Shown: positions 52,746 to 61,141 of the stretch, in pieces | Position numbering within the stretch: position 1 is the stretch's first letter | Layout of the letters: the number at the start of each line of letters is the position of its first letter | NCBI RefSeq assembly: GCF_037645805.1 | Contig: NZ_JBBEXE010000004.1 | Span: 1-64,000 of the forward strand | Reading direction: 5' to 3' | From: Leptobacterium_A meishanense | GTDB lineage: Bacteria; Bacteroidota; Bacteroidia; Flavobacteriales; Flavobacteriaceae | DNA length: 64,000 nt | Notes under the pieces: generated by a model | The model's input: only the letters and a program-made list of their open reading frames with translations | The model's database searches: none | What the model was told of the DNA's origin: nothing | Made by a program: the position numbers and the translations under genes

Positions 52746-55247
52746 CTATCTTCTACCAATAGCTAACCAATAAAAACTCATGGAATCGTTTATACCATTT
52801 CTTATATTTAATTGTGTGTTATTTAGAAGCGTGATATTGTGGGTATCGCCTACATCATTAGGTTTTTGAGTGTTTGTTATTGTAGCTTGTGCGTTATAGA
52901 CAGCACTAAAAGCTCTTGGAAAAATCACTGTTGCTGTACCATTTCCGCCAACTGCTATACGCCCCCATTGAATCATCAACTCACCAATAACAGTATATCC
53001 ATTAACTCCCAATGAGCTATTACCTCCTACAAGGGTATCTACATACGCCTTGGTAGCAGCGTCTTGATTGTTAACAGGATTTGCAACATTTACAATGCGG
53101 TTATTGGTCATGCCCAGATTACCTCCGGTAATGTTCAATTGGTCATTTCCTCCAAGAATAATCCGCATATCAAAATCATCACTAGGGCTATTAGAAAAGT
53201 CAATGAGAGGTACTGTACCTGACCCTTTTAATTCGATGGAACCTCCTTGGTTTGTGGATAACAAAGAACCTGTTGTCCCCCATGCAATGTTTCCACTCAC
53301 CTGCAGCTTTTGTGAAGGGGCGGTAGTGCCAATCCCTACCCGTCCATTATCCCTTACATAGAAAGCAGAAGTCCCATTATCCTGAATGTTAAAATCACCT
53401 GTGCTGTTTAAGTTAAAAATCATATTGTTAGCTCCTTGTGTAATGGTGGTATTGGCTACTAAACTCCCCCCTAAACGTATCTGGTCAGAGGCAATGTTAA
53501 GCCCGTTGCCTACATTGGCATTTAAGGTAACACTGCCGGAGCTTCCGCCGCCGGTAAGGCCACTACCGGCAGTTACCCCGGTAATATCACCATTACCCCC
53601 TGTTGCATCGTTGGCGGGTGTCCAGGCACTTCCGTTCCATTTAAGGACTTGATTGGTTGCAGGTGCTGTGGTAGCTACCGGGCGATTTTGTAGCCCATCT
53701 ACTATAGGATTAGGATAAGTACCCCTTAGGTCACCTCCGGCCGTAGTACCAGTATTAATATTATTGGATTCTAAATTATCTACATATGCTTTGGTAGTGG
53801 CATCCTGTGCAACAGTCGGGGTAGCCAAGTTGGTAATTTTCAAATTACCGGCACTGTTTCCACGTCCTAATACAGAAGATAGGTTTTGTAGTTCGTTGGT
53901 TGGACTTGCATCGGCATCGTTTACAGCATCGGTAAAAGAGCCTCCTCCGTTTGACAAGGTCACTGTATTACCCAACTTACTGATTGTTTGTAACTCATTC
54001 GAAGCATTATTATCATTATCTGCTACACTAATGGTAGTCCCTGTACCTCCGGTAATATTTATAGTTCGGTTTGTGCCTGAGGCAATACTACTTAAACTCT
54101 GGATTTCATTATTGGGATCCGGGTCTGCATCATTAACCTGATCTACCGGCAGGGTGACGGTATTTCCATTTGTTATGGATAGGTCATTTCCGGTTAATGA
54201 AAGTGTTTGTGCATCGGTATTGTCGAGATAGGGTGCAAGGTTTATATCGGTAGCCAAAGGGTTGTTGGTAATGTTAAGGACATTCCCGGTGAGGTTCAAG
54301 TCCTGGATTTCATTATTAGGGTCTGGGTCTGCGTCATTAACCTGATCTACCGGCAGGGTGACGGTATTTCCATTTGCTATGGATAGGTCATTTCCGGTTA
54401 ATGAAAGTGTTTGTGCATCGGTATTGTCGAGATAAGGTGTAAGGTTTATATCGGTAGCCAAAGGGTTGTTGGTAATGTTAAGGACATTCCCGGTGAGGTT
54501 CAAGTCCTGGATTTCATTATTAGGGTCTGGGTCTGCGTCATTAACCTGATCTACCGGCAGGGTGACGGTATTTCCATTTGCTATGGATAGGTCATTTCCG
54601 GTTAATGAAAGTGTTTGTGCATCGGTATTGTCGAGATAAGGTGTAAGGTTTATATCGGTAGCCAAAGGGTTGTTGGTAATGTTAAGGACATTCCCGGTGA
54701 GGTTCAAGTCCTGGATTTCATTATTAGGGTCTGGGTCTGCATCATTGACAGTGTCAACGTCATCTACAGCTATCCAGGCTCCGGCAGTGTCGTTCCATTT
54801 AAGGATTTGTCCGTCATTAGCCCCCATATTTCCTAACGTTGCAGCAGTACCTGCATCCTGTGCATAGAGGGCATAGGGTACGGAAAGTAGTTCAAAAGCT
54901 CCCATATTGGTGAAACTTCCACTTATATTAGCATCTAACCCTATCTGGGTATAGTATGGTGTTTGACTCCAATCTATTTGTGTGAACTGGGTAGGGTTAC
55001 CAGAACCAATTTGAAGGGTGAAGATCCCCAATTCATTGGTAGTTATAGCATGTGTTTCGGTATAGGTAGGTGTTCCGGAGGGGCTTCCTTGTAGGATGTT
55101 AATTTGGACTCCAATGTTTTGATTGGTAAGTGGTACACCATTGTTGTCCCTTGCAACTGCTTGATAATTGATTTTTTGTGGGGACTGTCCCCAAAGAGAG
55201 AATGCTATGAGTATAAAGAAGATAGAAAAAGTATGTTTTGTATTCAT
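52746..55247 (-). CDS. Secreted repeat protein with phage tail-fibre-like C-terminus
   Basis: 833 aa. Signal peptide (FSIFFILIAFSLWGQ), then a domain starting SPQKINYQAVARDNNGVPL that is common in Bacteroidota surface proteins. Residues 167-370 are three 68-residue tandem repeats (each beginning VNDADPDPNNEIQDLNLTGN), with a partial fourth. Beyond them come trimeric-coil-like segments with repeated ATKAYVD motifs, and a C-terminal domain (IQWGRIAVGGNGTATVIFP ... FYWLAIGRR) that resembles the gp53-like receptor-binding end of phage tail fibres. A trimeric surface fibre is inferred. No T9SS C-terminal domain is visible. Confidence 0.83.
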   Translation of the reverse strand: MNTKHTFSIFFILIAFSLWGQSPQKINYQAVARDNNGVPLTNQNIGVQINILQGSPSGTPTYTETHAITTNELGIFTLQIGSGNPTQFTQIDWSQTPYYTQIGLDANISGSFTNMGAFELLSVPYALYAQDAGTAATLGNMGANDGQILKWNDTAGAWIAVDDVDTVNDADPDPNNEIQDLNLTGNVLNITNNPLATDINLTPYLDNTDAQTLSLTGNDLSIANGNTVTLPVDQVNDADPDPNNEIQDLNLTGNVLNITNNPLATDINLTPYLDNTDAQTLSLTGNDLSIANGNTVTLPVDQVNDADPDPNNEIQDLNLTGNVLNITNNPLATDINLAPYLDNTDAQTLSLTGNDLSITNGNTVTLPVDQVNDADPDPNNEIQSLSSIASGTNRTINITGGTGTTISVADNDNNASNELQTISKLGNTVTLSNGGGSFTDAVNDADASPTNELQNLSSVLGRGNSAGNLKITNLATPTVAQDATTKAYVDNLESNNINTGTTAGGDLRGTYPNPIVDGLQNRPVATTAPATNQVLKWNGSAWTPANDATGGNGDITGVTAGSGLTGGGSSGSVTLNANVGNGLNIASDQIRLGGSLVANTTITQGANNMIFNLNSTGDFNIQDNGTSAFYVRDNGRVGIGTTAPSQKLQVSGNIAWGTTGSLLSTNQGGSIELKGSGTVPLIDFSNSPSDDFDMRIILGGNDQLNITGGNLGMTNNRIVNVANPVNNQDAATKAYVDTLVGGNSSLGVNGYTVIGELMIQWGRIAVGGNGTATVIFPRAFSAVYNAQATITNTQKPNDVGDTHNITLLNNTQLNIRNGINDSMSFYWLAIGRR
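54099..54749 (-). repeat. 204-bp coding tandem repeats (three copies plus a partial fourth)
   Basis: Units of 68 codons. The two copies covering about 54301-54708 appear identical over their 204 bp, and the unit nearer 54138 differs at a few bases (for example gataagg versus gatagg). Such recent duplication points to unstable copy number. Confidence 0.88.
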
Positions 55248-55426
55248 TTTTTTGTTTTTTTAGTGACTTCTAAAAGATGTTTTTTTTGAATTTTCTTATT
55301 AATAAGGTAGATGGAAAGAAATCTTATAATGTTTTATTGATATGCCAGATTTCTCACTTTTACCATTTTGGGAATCCGAAATGACTTATTTTTTAGGGTT
55401 TTAATCATTTTCATGAAATAATACGG

Positions 55427-57073
55427 TTACTTTTTGATGATTACTTTTTGATAGCTAAGGGGCTCACCGGGGATGTCTATCCGCACTTCATAAATGCCTT
55501 GGGCATGCTGTTGCAAGTTGATGTTTTTTTGATAGGAGGTAATGCCCTTGCCTAGATAAACCTGTTCGCTATAAACCAAAGTGCCTAATGTACTTACAAT
55601 TTCAATTTTGAAGTACTCTTGTTGGGGTAGTCCGTGCAAGATAAGATTGAAACGGCCATTGTTGGGGTTAGGGACTATTTTTATATTGGTTTCTACTGCT
55701 ACAGACGATTCGTTTAACGTTTGTGATACTACCATAGGAGAGATAGTTTCACTGACGCATAGACCAAAAGGCCCTGTACCTCCCTTTTTTTGATTACTAC
55801 TATCTACCTGAATAAAATAGGTTTCTCCCTCCACTAGGTTATTGGCAGTAAGTTTCGTATCTACCAATTGGCCTTGTGGGGAAGTACATGCTATCATATT
55901 GGTAAACGTACTGTCCCATAGAGCAAGCATCCCATATTGTATTCCATCATTAAAATTGGTTTTAAGAACGGCCTCTATTTCTCCTGTAGCCGTAGCAGTA
56001 AATTTGAACCATTTATCATTTTTGGGACCTATCCGTGTAGTTCCTTGTACCCAACAAGCAGGTTCCGGGTTATTGGGTTCGATAGTACCATCTTCTGTAG
56101 TATATGCCCTTACATCTGAACACCAAGTGCCCCCCTCTGCTGCAATATTATTAGTAAGGTCAATAGCCCCCTCTATAAAGTCGTGACTAATAGTTTCGCT
56201 GACACATATACCAAAAAAACCTGTGTAGAAGGATTTCCTGTTATTGTTATCTACCTGAATATAATAGGTTTCTCCTTCCGTTAGATTATTAGTGGCAATT
56301 CTTACATTGATTAATTGGCCTTGTGGCGGGGTACATGTAATAATATTGGTAAGCGTATTGTCCCATAAAGCAAGCATTCCGTATTGTATTCCATCAACAT
56401 AGTTGGTTTTAAGGATGACTTCTACTTTTCCAGTAGCAGTAGCGGTAAACTTGAACCATTTGTCAGCATTAGGCCCTATAGGGCTATTATTTCCATTTAC
56501 CCAACAGGAAGGGGCAGGGTTATTGGCTTCAATGGTAGCACCAATGTTGCAAAAAGCACGTAAAGAAGAACACCAATTACGAATATCAGGAATAAGAACG
56601 GCATTGCTGATATCATCATTGTTAGTAATATTGAAAGTGTTTGTATACGGAGCACCTAATGCATCCGTTACAAGGACATCATAAATACCTGCTGTAAGGT
56701 TTTCGATAAAAGGGGTATTACCCCCAATAGGGATGCTATTTGTAGTCCAACTATAAGAATATGGAGGAATGCCTCCACTTGCGATGAGTGTGATACGTCC
56801 TGAAGCCCCCCCTTCACATCCTATGTTTTCTACAATAGCTTCTACCATGAGCGGGTTTCCGGGCTGTTGAAACCCTTGCGTTAAAATGTAATTGTTATTA
56901 GTGTCTTTTAGAGTTTCAATAAAAGGTTCCCCAATCGTCCAGCTTATTAATAAGGATGGATTTTTGTATTGTTCTCCTGATGTTGAGAATACCTGGGGCT
57001 GAAGAGATTGAGCCTGTGTTTTGAAATAAAATAAAAAACAAAAAAGTAAGAATGGAACTATAATTTTTTTCAT
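55427..57073 (-). CDS. T9SS type A cargo surface protein with SprB-like and duplicated domains
   Basis: 548 aa. After the signal peptide (IIVPFLLFCFLFYFKTQA) comes a SprB-like repeat (GGIPPYSYSWTTNSIPIGGN ... GIYDVLVTD). Two copies of a ~135-residue beta domain follow, each with WCS, DKWFKFTATATG, DGIQYGMLALWD and VEGETYYIQVD-type elements, resembling pre-peptidase C-terminal domains. The end is a type A sorting domain (NIKIVPNPNNGRFNL to YQKVIIKK). No enzyme motif is visible; adhesion or binding is inferred. The 276-bp upstream region contains a perfect palindrome. Confidence 0.87.
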   Translation of the reverse strand: MKKIIVPFLLFCFLFYFKTQAQSLQPQVFSTSGEQYKNPSLLISWTIGEPFIETLKDTNNNYILTQGFQQPGNPLMVEAIVENIGCEGGASGRITLIASGGIPPYSYSWTTNSIPIGGNTPFIENLTAGIYDVLVTDALGAPYTNTFNITNNDDISNAVLIPDIRNWCSSLRAFCNIGATIEANNPAPSCWVNGNNSPIGPNADKWFKFTATATGKVEVILKTNYVDGIQYGMLALWDNTLTNIITCTPPQGQLINVRIATNNLTEGETYYIQVDNNNRKSFYTGFFGICVSETISHDFIEGAIDLTNNIAAEGGTWCSDVRAYTTEDGTIEPNNPEPACWVQGTTRIGPKNDKWFKFTATATGEIEAVLKTNFNDGIQYGMLALWDSTFTNMIACTSPQGQLVDTKLTANNLVEGETYFIQVDSSNQKKGGTGPFGLCVSETISPMVVSQTLNESSVAVETNIKIVPNPNNGRFNLILHGLPQQEYFKIEIVSTLGTLVYSEQVYLGKGITSYQKNINLQQHAQGIYEVRIDIPGEPLSYQKVIIKK

Positions 57074-57148
57074 ATATACTTTTTAAGTAAAAACTTTTAA
57101 TTAAAGTTATTTTCATTTCTTTAAAAGTATTTATTTATACTTAAATAC

Positions 57149-57169
57149 TTATGTGTTTAAAACACATAA
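57149..57169. repeat. 21-bp perfect palindrome upstream of the T9SS cargo gene
   Basis: TTATGTGTTT and AAACACATAA around a single A, 76 bp before the ATG at 57073 and in an otherwise AT-rich 276-bp gap (57074-57349). It could be an operator for a dimeric regulator. On the plus strand it is followed by TTTTT, so terminator use cannot be excluded. Confidence 0.5.
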
Positions 57170-57349
57170 TTTTTATAATTTTACCTTTTCAAAAATGTTT
57201 TTTTAGATTACATTTTTTATAGAAAAAACTTATTTATATAAAATATAAATACATAAAAATCAGACAGTTATCATCTGTGCTAAATGATTTTAATGAATAT
57301 TTGTTTAATACTATATTAGTGTAGAAAGTAGTTGTAAAAAATCAGTTCT

Positions 57350-58525
57350 CTATTGTTTAACTAGGCGCACAGCAGTTGTTTTCTCGCCGTATTCGTTTAA
57401 GGAGCCGGTAAATTGTTTCCCTTCTTTGGCAGTCAATTCAAGGGTACCTGATGTAGATTTTGAGCTTTTGAAAACAGCGCTATAGCTTTCAGTCCGGACG
57501 TCAAACTTTAGTGTATTAAGGTCAATATAGCTGCCGGTTCCTTTAAGCCGGCCTATAAGTTTGCCCTCATCAAGATAGTCAATAGTAATAGAAGCTTCTT
57601 GTGCAGAAGTGATGGTAATATAGGCATTTCCGGCACCTACATTTTCAATGTAAAATTTATAGTCCCCAGTAGTGTTTTCCGGTATGAGTACATTGTTATG
57701 GAAGTTGTAGGCTTCTATTAACCGTTTATGGATTGCTTGCTTTTGTTTGTTATAGTCAGGGAGTTTATCCACGCAATAAAAAGCAGTATCTATCACCTTA
57801 TTCCCCATTTCAAGGTCTTTAAACTGAGTATATTCATCCATTGCCCATAATTCGTAGAGCTCAGCCATATGTAGATAGCGGGTAAGGTTTTTGTCTTCTT
57901 TTACTATTTGTATGTTTTTTTTCCTGAAATCACGGCTTAATGATTCATTGAAGAGTGATGAGGAATTATCAGCGTATAGTTTTGCCAATGACCGCATGGC
58001 ATAGGTCATTAAGGTAGTGTCTTTACTGGTATTTACAATTTGTTGGTATAACACTTCGGCTTGTTTTACATCGCCGGATTTGTCCAAATGCCGTGCATAA
58101 TCCATTAAAAGATTAGGGTCTATATTTGAAAGGTCTTCTGTTGTTATTTGCGTGTTTATTTCTTCCAATAGCCGGTTGGTTCTTGTCCGGTAAATTAGGG
58201 CAGCATTTTGTTTCGCAACATAATCAGAGTTGTTGCTAGAGGCCACTTGTAAATAATTTACTTCCTCTTGTAACATACGCTCAATTGCTTTTTTGATAGT
58301 GGCTATTCGTTCCTCTTCTGTTTTTTTAATAGCTGCCAGTTTTCTTTCTTTAGCGTCTTCAATTTCGTCAAGGATAATAATATAAGAAGCGATACTGGTA
58401 ACGGCTACAAATGCTGAAAAGAATAGCCATTTAAAAATACGCTGCTTTTTCAGTTTGGCTTTTGTGCTTTTCAGTTCTTCCCTTATCGGGTTGTTTTCCT
58501 GAGTAATCCCATCCTCTGTATGCAT
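57350..58525 (-). CDS. Membrane-anchored coiled-coil and TPR-like protein, unknown (391 aa)
   Basis: A cytoplasmic N-terminal coil (REELKSTKAKLKKQR) leads to one helix (WLFFSAFVAVTSIASYIIIL) and a long coiled coil (residues ~55-130, rich in E, A, K). Residues 140-200 contain a TPR-like repeat (DYARHLDKSGDVKQAEVLY, SLAKLYADNSSSLFNESL). A beta-rich C-terminal third includes GAGNAYITITSAQEASITID. No family was recognised. A scaffold or envelope-complex part is suggested by the topology only. Confidence 0.7.
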   Translation of the reverse strand: MHTEDGITQENNPIREELKSTKAKLKKQRIFKWLFFSAFVAVTSIASYIIILDEIEDAKERKLAAIKKTEEERIATIKKAIERMLQEEVNYLQVASSNNSDYVAKQNAALIYRTRTNRLLEEINTQITTEDLSNIDPNLLMDYARHLDKSGDVKQAEVLYQQIVNTSKDTTLMTYAMRSLAKLYADNSSSLFNESLSRDFRKKNIQIVKEDKNLTRYLHMAELYELWAMDEYTQFKDLEMGNKVIDTAFYCVDKLPDYNKQKQAIHKRLIEAYNFHNNVLIPENTTGDYKFYIENVGAGNAYITITSAQEASITIDYLDEGKLIGRLKGTGSYIDLNTLKFDVRTESYSAVFKSSKSTSGTLELTAKEGKQFTGSLNEYGEKTTAVRLVKQ

Positions 58526-58676
58526 AAGTTGTATTGTGAGCTCTAAAGTAAGTTATTCAAATGCTAATATAAAAAAAAATCATAGGCATAATAGGAATAA
58601 ATATTCCAGAATGGAAGCTATTCTTTTTCATAAAAAATTAATCAGTATTTTTACCTGATATCGTTTTTTAATGGAT

Positions 58677-58695
58677 TCCGCATAGGAGGTGCGGA
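58677..58695. promoter_or_regulatory. Inverted repeat next to the kmo -7 box, possible operator
   Basis: TCCGCA and TGCGGA pair around TAGGAGG, ending 2 bp before the -7 box at 58698. Its place in the promoter spacer fits a repressor site; it is short and may be chance. Confidence 0.35.
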
Positions 58696-58697
58696 TT

Positions 58698-58705
58698 TAT
58701 TTTTG
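58698..58705 (+). promoter_or_regulatory. -7 promoter box (TATTTTTG) for kmo
   Basis: Matches TAnnTTTG, 8 nt before the kmo ATG at 58714. Confidence 0.55.
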
Positions 58706-58713
58706 ATCTTTTT

Positions 58714-60051
58714 ATGCAAACACCAAAAAGAATTGCAGTTGTAGGAAGTGGACTTGTGGGTTCACTTTTAGCTATTTATTTACGGCATAGGGGGCATACA
58801 GTGGATGTGTATGACCGTAGGCCGGATATCAGAAAAATTGAATTTTCAGGAAGATCTATCAACCTAGCGATGTCTACCCGTGGATGGTATGCATTGGATA
58901 AGGTGGGGATTGGAGATGACATCCGAAAGATTGCAATACCTATGGAGAAGCGGGCAATCCATGTGCAAGATAAACCGATGTATTATCAATATTACGGAAA
59001 GGAAGGAGAGGCTATATATTCTATCTCCAGAGGTGTATTGAATAAAAAGATGATTGACTTGGCAGAAGGGGCAGGGGTAAATTTTATTTTTGAGTCGCGC
59101 ATATGGGACATTACACTTTCGGAGGCCACATTACATATAGGGGAAACTGAAAAAGGAAACTGGACCGATCATAAGTATGATATTGTTTTTGGCGCAGACG
59201 GGGCTTTTTCCCGTATCCGCCATAGGATGCAACGCCGGAGCCGATTCAATTATTCGCAGCGTTTTTTAGATACTGGATATAAAGAATTGACTATTCCTGC
59301 AAATAGTGATGGAAGCCATAAATTGGATAAAAATTCATTGCATATATGGCCCCGTGGCCGTTTTATGCTCATTGCATTGCCTAATTTGGACGGGAGTTTT
59401 ACTTGTACGCTTTTTATGCCGTTTGAAGGCGAAGGTTCTTTTGAAGCACTGCAAACAGAGGTACAGGTACAGGCATTTTTCGAAAAACACTTTCCAATAA
59501 TCACAGAGGATATTCCAAATTTGATCCGCGATTTCTTTAAAAACCCTACCAGTGCACTGGTCACCATAAAATGTTTTCCATGGACGTATTGGGATAAGGT
59601 AGCATTGGTGGGAGATGCTGCCCATGCTATTGTTCCGTTTTATGGACAAGGAATGAATGTGGGTTTTGAAGATATTGTGGTGCTTAACGAACTTATGAAT
59701 ATTTATGAAGATGATTGGGAAGCTGTCTTTAAAGAATATGAGAGACAACGAAAGCCTAATGCAGAAGCTATTTCAGAACTCAGCTATCGGAATTTTATAG
59801 AAATGAGCAGTAAAACGGCTGATGAAGATTTTTTATTGCGAAAAAAGATTGAGAAATGGTTTTCAGAAAAGCATCCTGATAAATGGATCCCTCTGTACAG
59901 TCAGGTTACATTTTCAAGAAAGCCTTATGCTGAGGCACTGGCAATGGGTGACAGGCAGGCAGAAATTATGGACGAGGTAATGAAAATTCCCAACATAGCG
60001 GAAAAGTGGAATAGTAAAGAGGTAGAAGAAAAGATATTGTCATTTCTCTAA
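58714..60051 (+). CDS. kmo: Kynurenine 3-monooxygenase
   Basis: FAD-dependent aromatic hydroxylase that makes 3-hydroxykynurenine. The FAD site is IAVVGSGLVGSLLAIYLRHR, the second glycine motif follows in RPDIRKIEFSGRSINLAMS, and the later flavin motif is ALVGDAAHAIVPFYGQGMN. INLAMSTRGWYALDKVG and the Arg-rich RGRFMLIALPN are KMO-like. At 445 aa it is complete. Together with kynU it supports tryptophan breakdown or NAD synthesis through 3-hydroxyanthranilate; the downstream enzymes are not in the window. It converges with the deacetylase after 4 bp. Confidence 0.96.
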   Translation: MQTPKRIAVVGSGLVGSLLAIYLRHRGHTVDVYDRRPDIRKIEFSGRSINLAMSTRGWYALDKVGIGDDIRKIAIPMEKRAIHVQDKPMYYQYYGKEGEAIYSISRGVLNKKMIDLAEGAGVNFIFESRIWDITLSEATLHIGETEKGNWTDHKYDIVFGADGAFSRIRHRMQRRSRFNYSQRFLDTGYKELTIPANSDGSHKLDKNSLHIWPRGRFMLIALPNLDGSFTCTLFMPFEGEGSFEALQTEVQVQAFFEKHFPIITEDIPNLIRDFFKNPTSALVTIKCFPWTYWDKVALVGDAAHAIVPFYGQGMNVGFEDIVVLNELMNIYEDDWEAVFKEYERQRKPNAEAISELSYRNFIEMSSKTADEDFLLRKKIEKWFSEKHPDKWIPLYSQVTFSRKPYAEALAMGDRQAEIMDEVMKIPNIAEKWNSKEVEEKILSFL

Positions 60052-60055
60052 AGAA

Positions 60056-60976
60056 TTATTTCTTAGTCATTATTTTTTGATGTTCTTCATAGATATCCAT
60101 CATGGAAGGTTCACTTCTCATTAAGCGGCTTCTTTCACTTTTGTCTTTCATCCATCGGTAGATCCATGAGAACCCCCATTTCCCATGATAGTAATTGGTT
60201 GCATTGTAGATATTGTCACGCATTGCATTATCCAAGGAAATAAAAGAGTAGCCTTGGTCTTTAAGTTTAGTAATCAATTCTTTAAGATAATGTGCATTCA
60301 ACAAATTGTCATGACATAAATAAATGTGTTTTATATGGCGTCCATAATTGGACAAAGAGCTATTTTCAAAGTGTTTAAATAATGAGACAGTATATTCAAT
60401 ATAAGCATTGGCAACTCTTTTAGCATCTTCTGTTAGGTTCTTGTTAAGATAATGAATATAAAGTTCATTAAACAACCAATCTGCACTTTCTATGGTAAAT
60501 GGTGTTATTGTGTAATGGTTCTTTTTAAGAAATGTTTTTATAGAATCAGATTGAATACTGTCTTTTCCTAGATCGTTGTATGGAAACCGAAAATATTGAA
60601 GTTCCTTGTGATATTTTTTTGCTAATTCATTTGTAATCACTTCTCCTTTGATAACATCCCGGCTAAATTCTTCATAGCCTACTTTTGAATAACGCAAATG
60701 GCTGTAGGAGTGATTGCCTAAGGTCACATACGTTCTTTTCGCCCATTCATTTAATAAAGCATAGTTTCCGATAATTGTATCACTGTGATAGATACGATTT
60801 TCATTGATAAAAATAGCAATCGGTATTTGTAAGTTGTCTAATTCCTTTAAAAATTGAACAGAAACACCTTCGTTTTTAGTGTTAGGAATATCATCTATGG
60901 TTATCGCCACTTGTTTTTGAGCATAGACAGGATACGTAGCTAATAATACAATCAATAAAAGAAAAGGAAACTTCAT
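60056..60976 (-). CDS. Polysaccharide deacetylase-family protein (NodB fold)
   Basis: 306 aa with a signal peptide (FPFLLLIVLLATYPVYAQ). NodB motifs: VAITIDDIPNT (Asp pair), GNHSYSHLRYS (His-x3-His metal site) and FRFPYNDLG (motif 3). It removes acetyl groups from sugars outside the cytoplasm; the substrate is not known. The C-terminal RWMKDKSERSRLMRSEPSM tail is extended relative to NodB. Single-gene unit. Confidence 0.9.
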   Translation of the reverse strand: MKFPFLLLIVLLATYPVYAQKQVAITIDDIPNTKNEGVSVQFLKELDNLQIPIAIFINENRIYHSDTIIGNYALLNEWAKRTYVTLGNHSYSHLRYSKVGYEEFSRDVIKGEVITNELAKKYHKELQYFRFPYNDLGKDSIQSDSIKTFLKKNHYTITPFTIESADWLFNELYIHYLNKNLTEDAKRVANAYIEYTVSLFKHFENSSLSNYGRHIKHIYLCHDNLLNAHYLKELITKLKDQGYSFISLDNAMRDNIYNATNYYHGKWGFSWIYRWMKDKSERSRLMRSEPSMMDIYEEHQKIMTKK

Positions 60977-61123
60977 AATTATTGGAAGTTTTGCTAATGA
61001 ATTTTGCTATGTAATTGCAAATAAAAGAATTATTTTTTCAAATGCATCCGTATTTATGAGTATTCATAGCCCATTATATTTTCCAAGCTGACAATTATCA
61101 TAATTTATAGACAGAGCTACTTG

Positions 61124-61131
61124 TATTTTTG
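61124..61131 (+). promoter_or_regulatory. -7 promoter box (TATTTTTG) for hemN
   Basis: Matches TAnnTTTG and ends 10 nt before the ATG at 61142. Confidence 0.6.
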
Positions 61132-61141
61132 AGCTATAAAC

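Noticed and set aside
55827..56470. Repeated DNA in the T9SS cargo gene as a mobile repeat
   Set aside because: The likeness comes from two copies of the same protein domain within one gene, with many substitutions, not from a mobile element.
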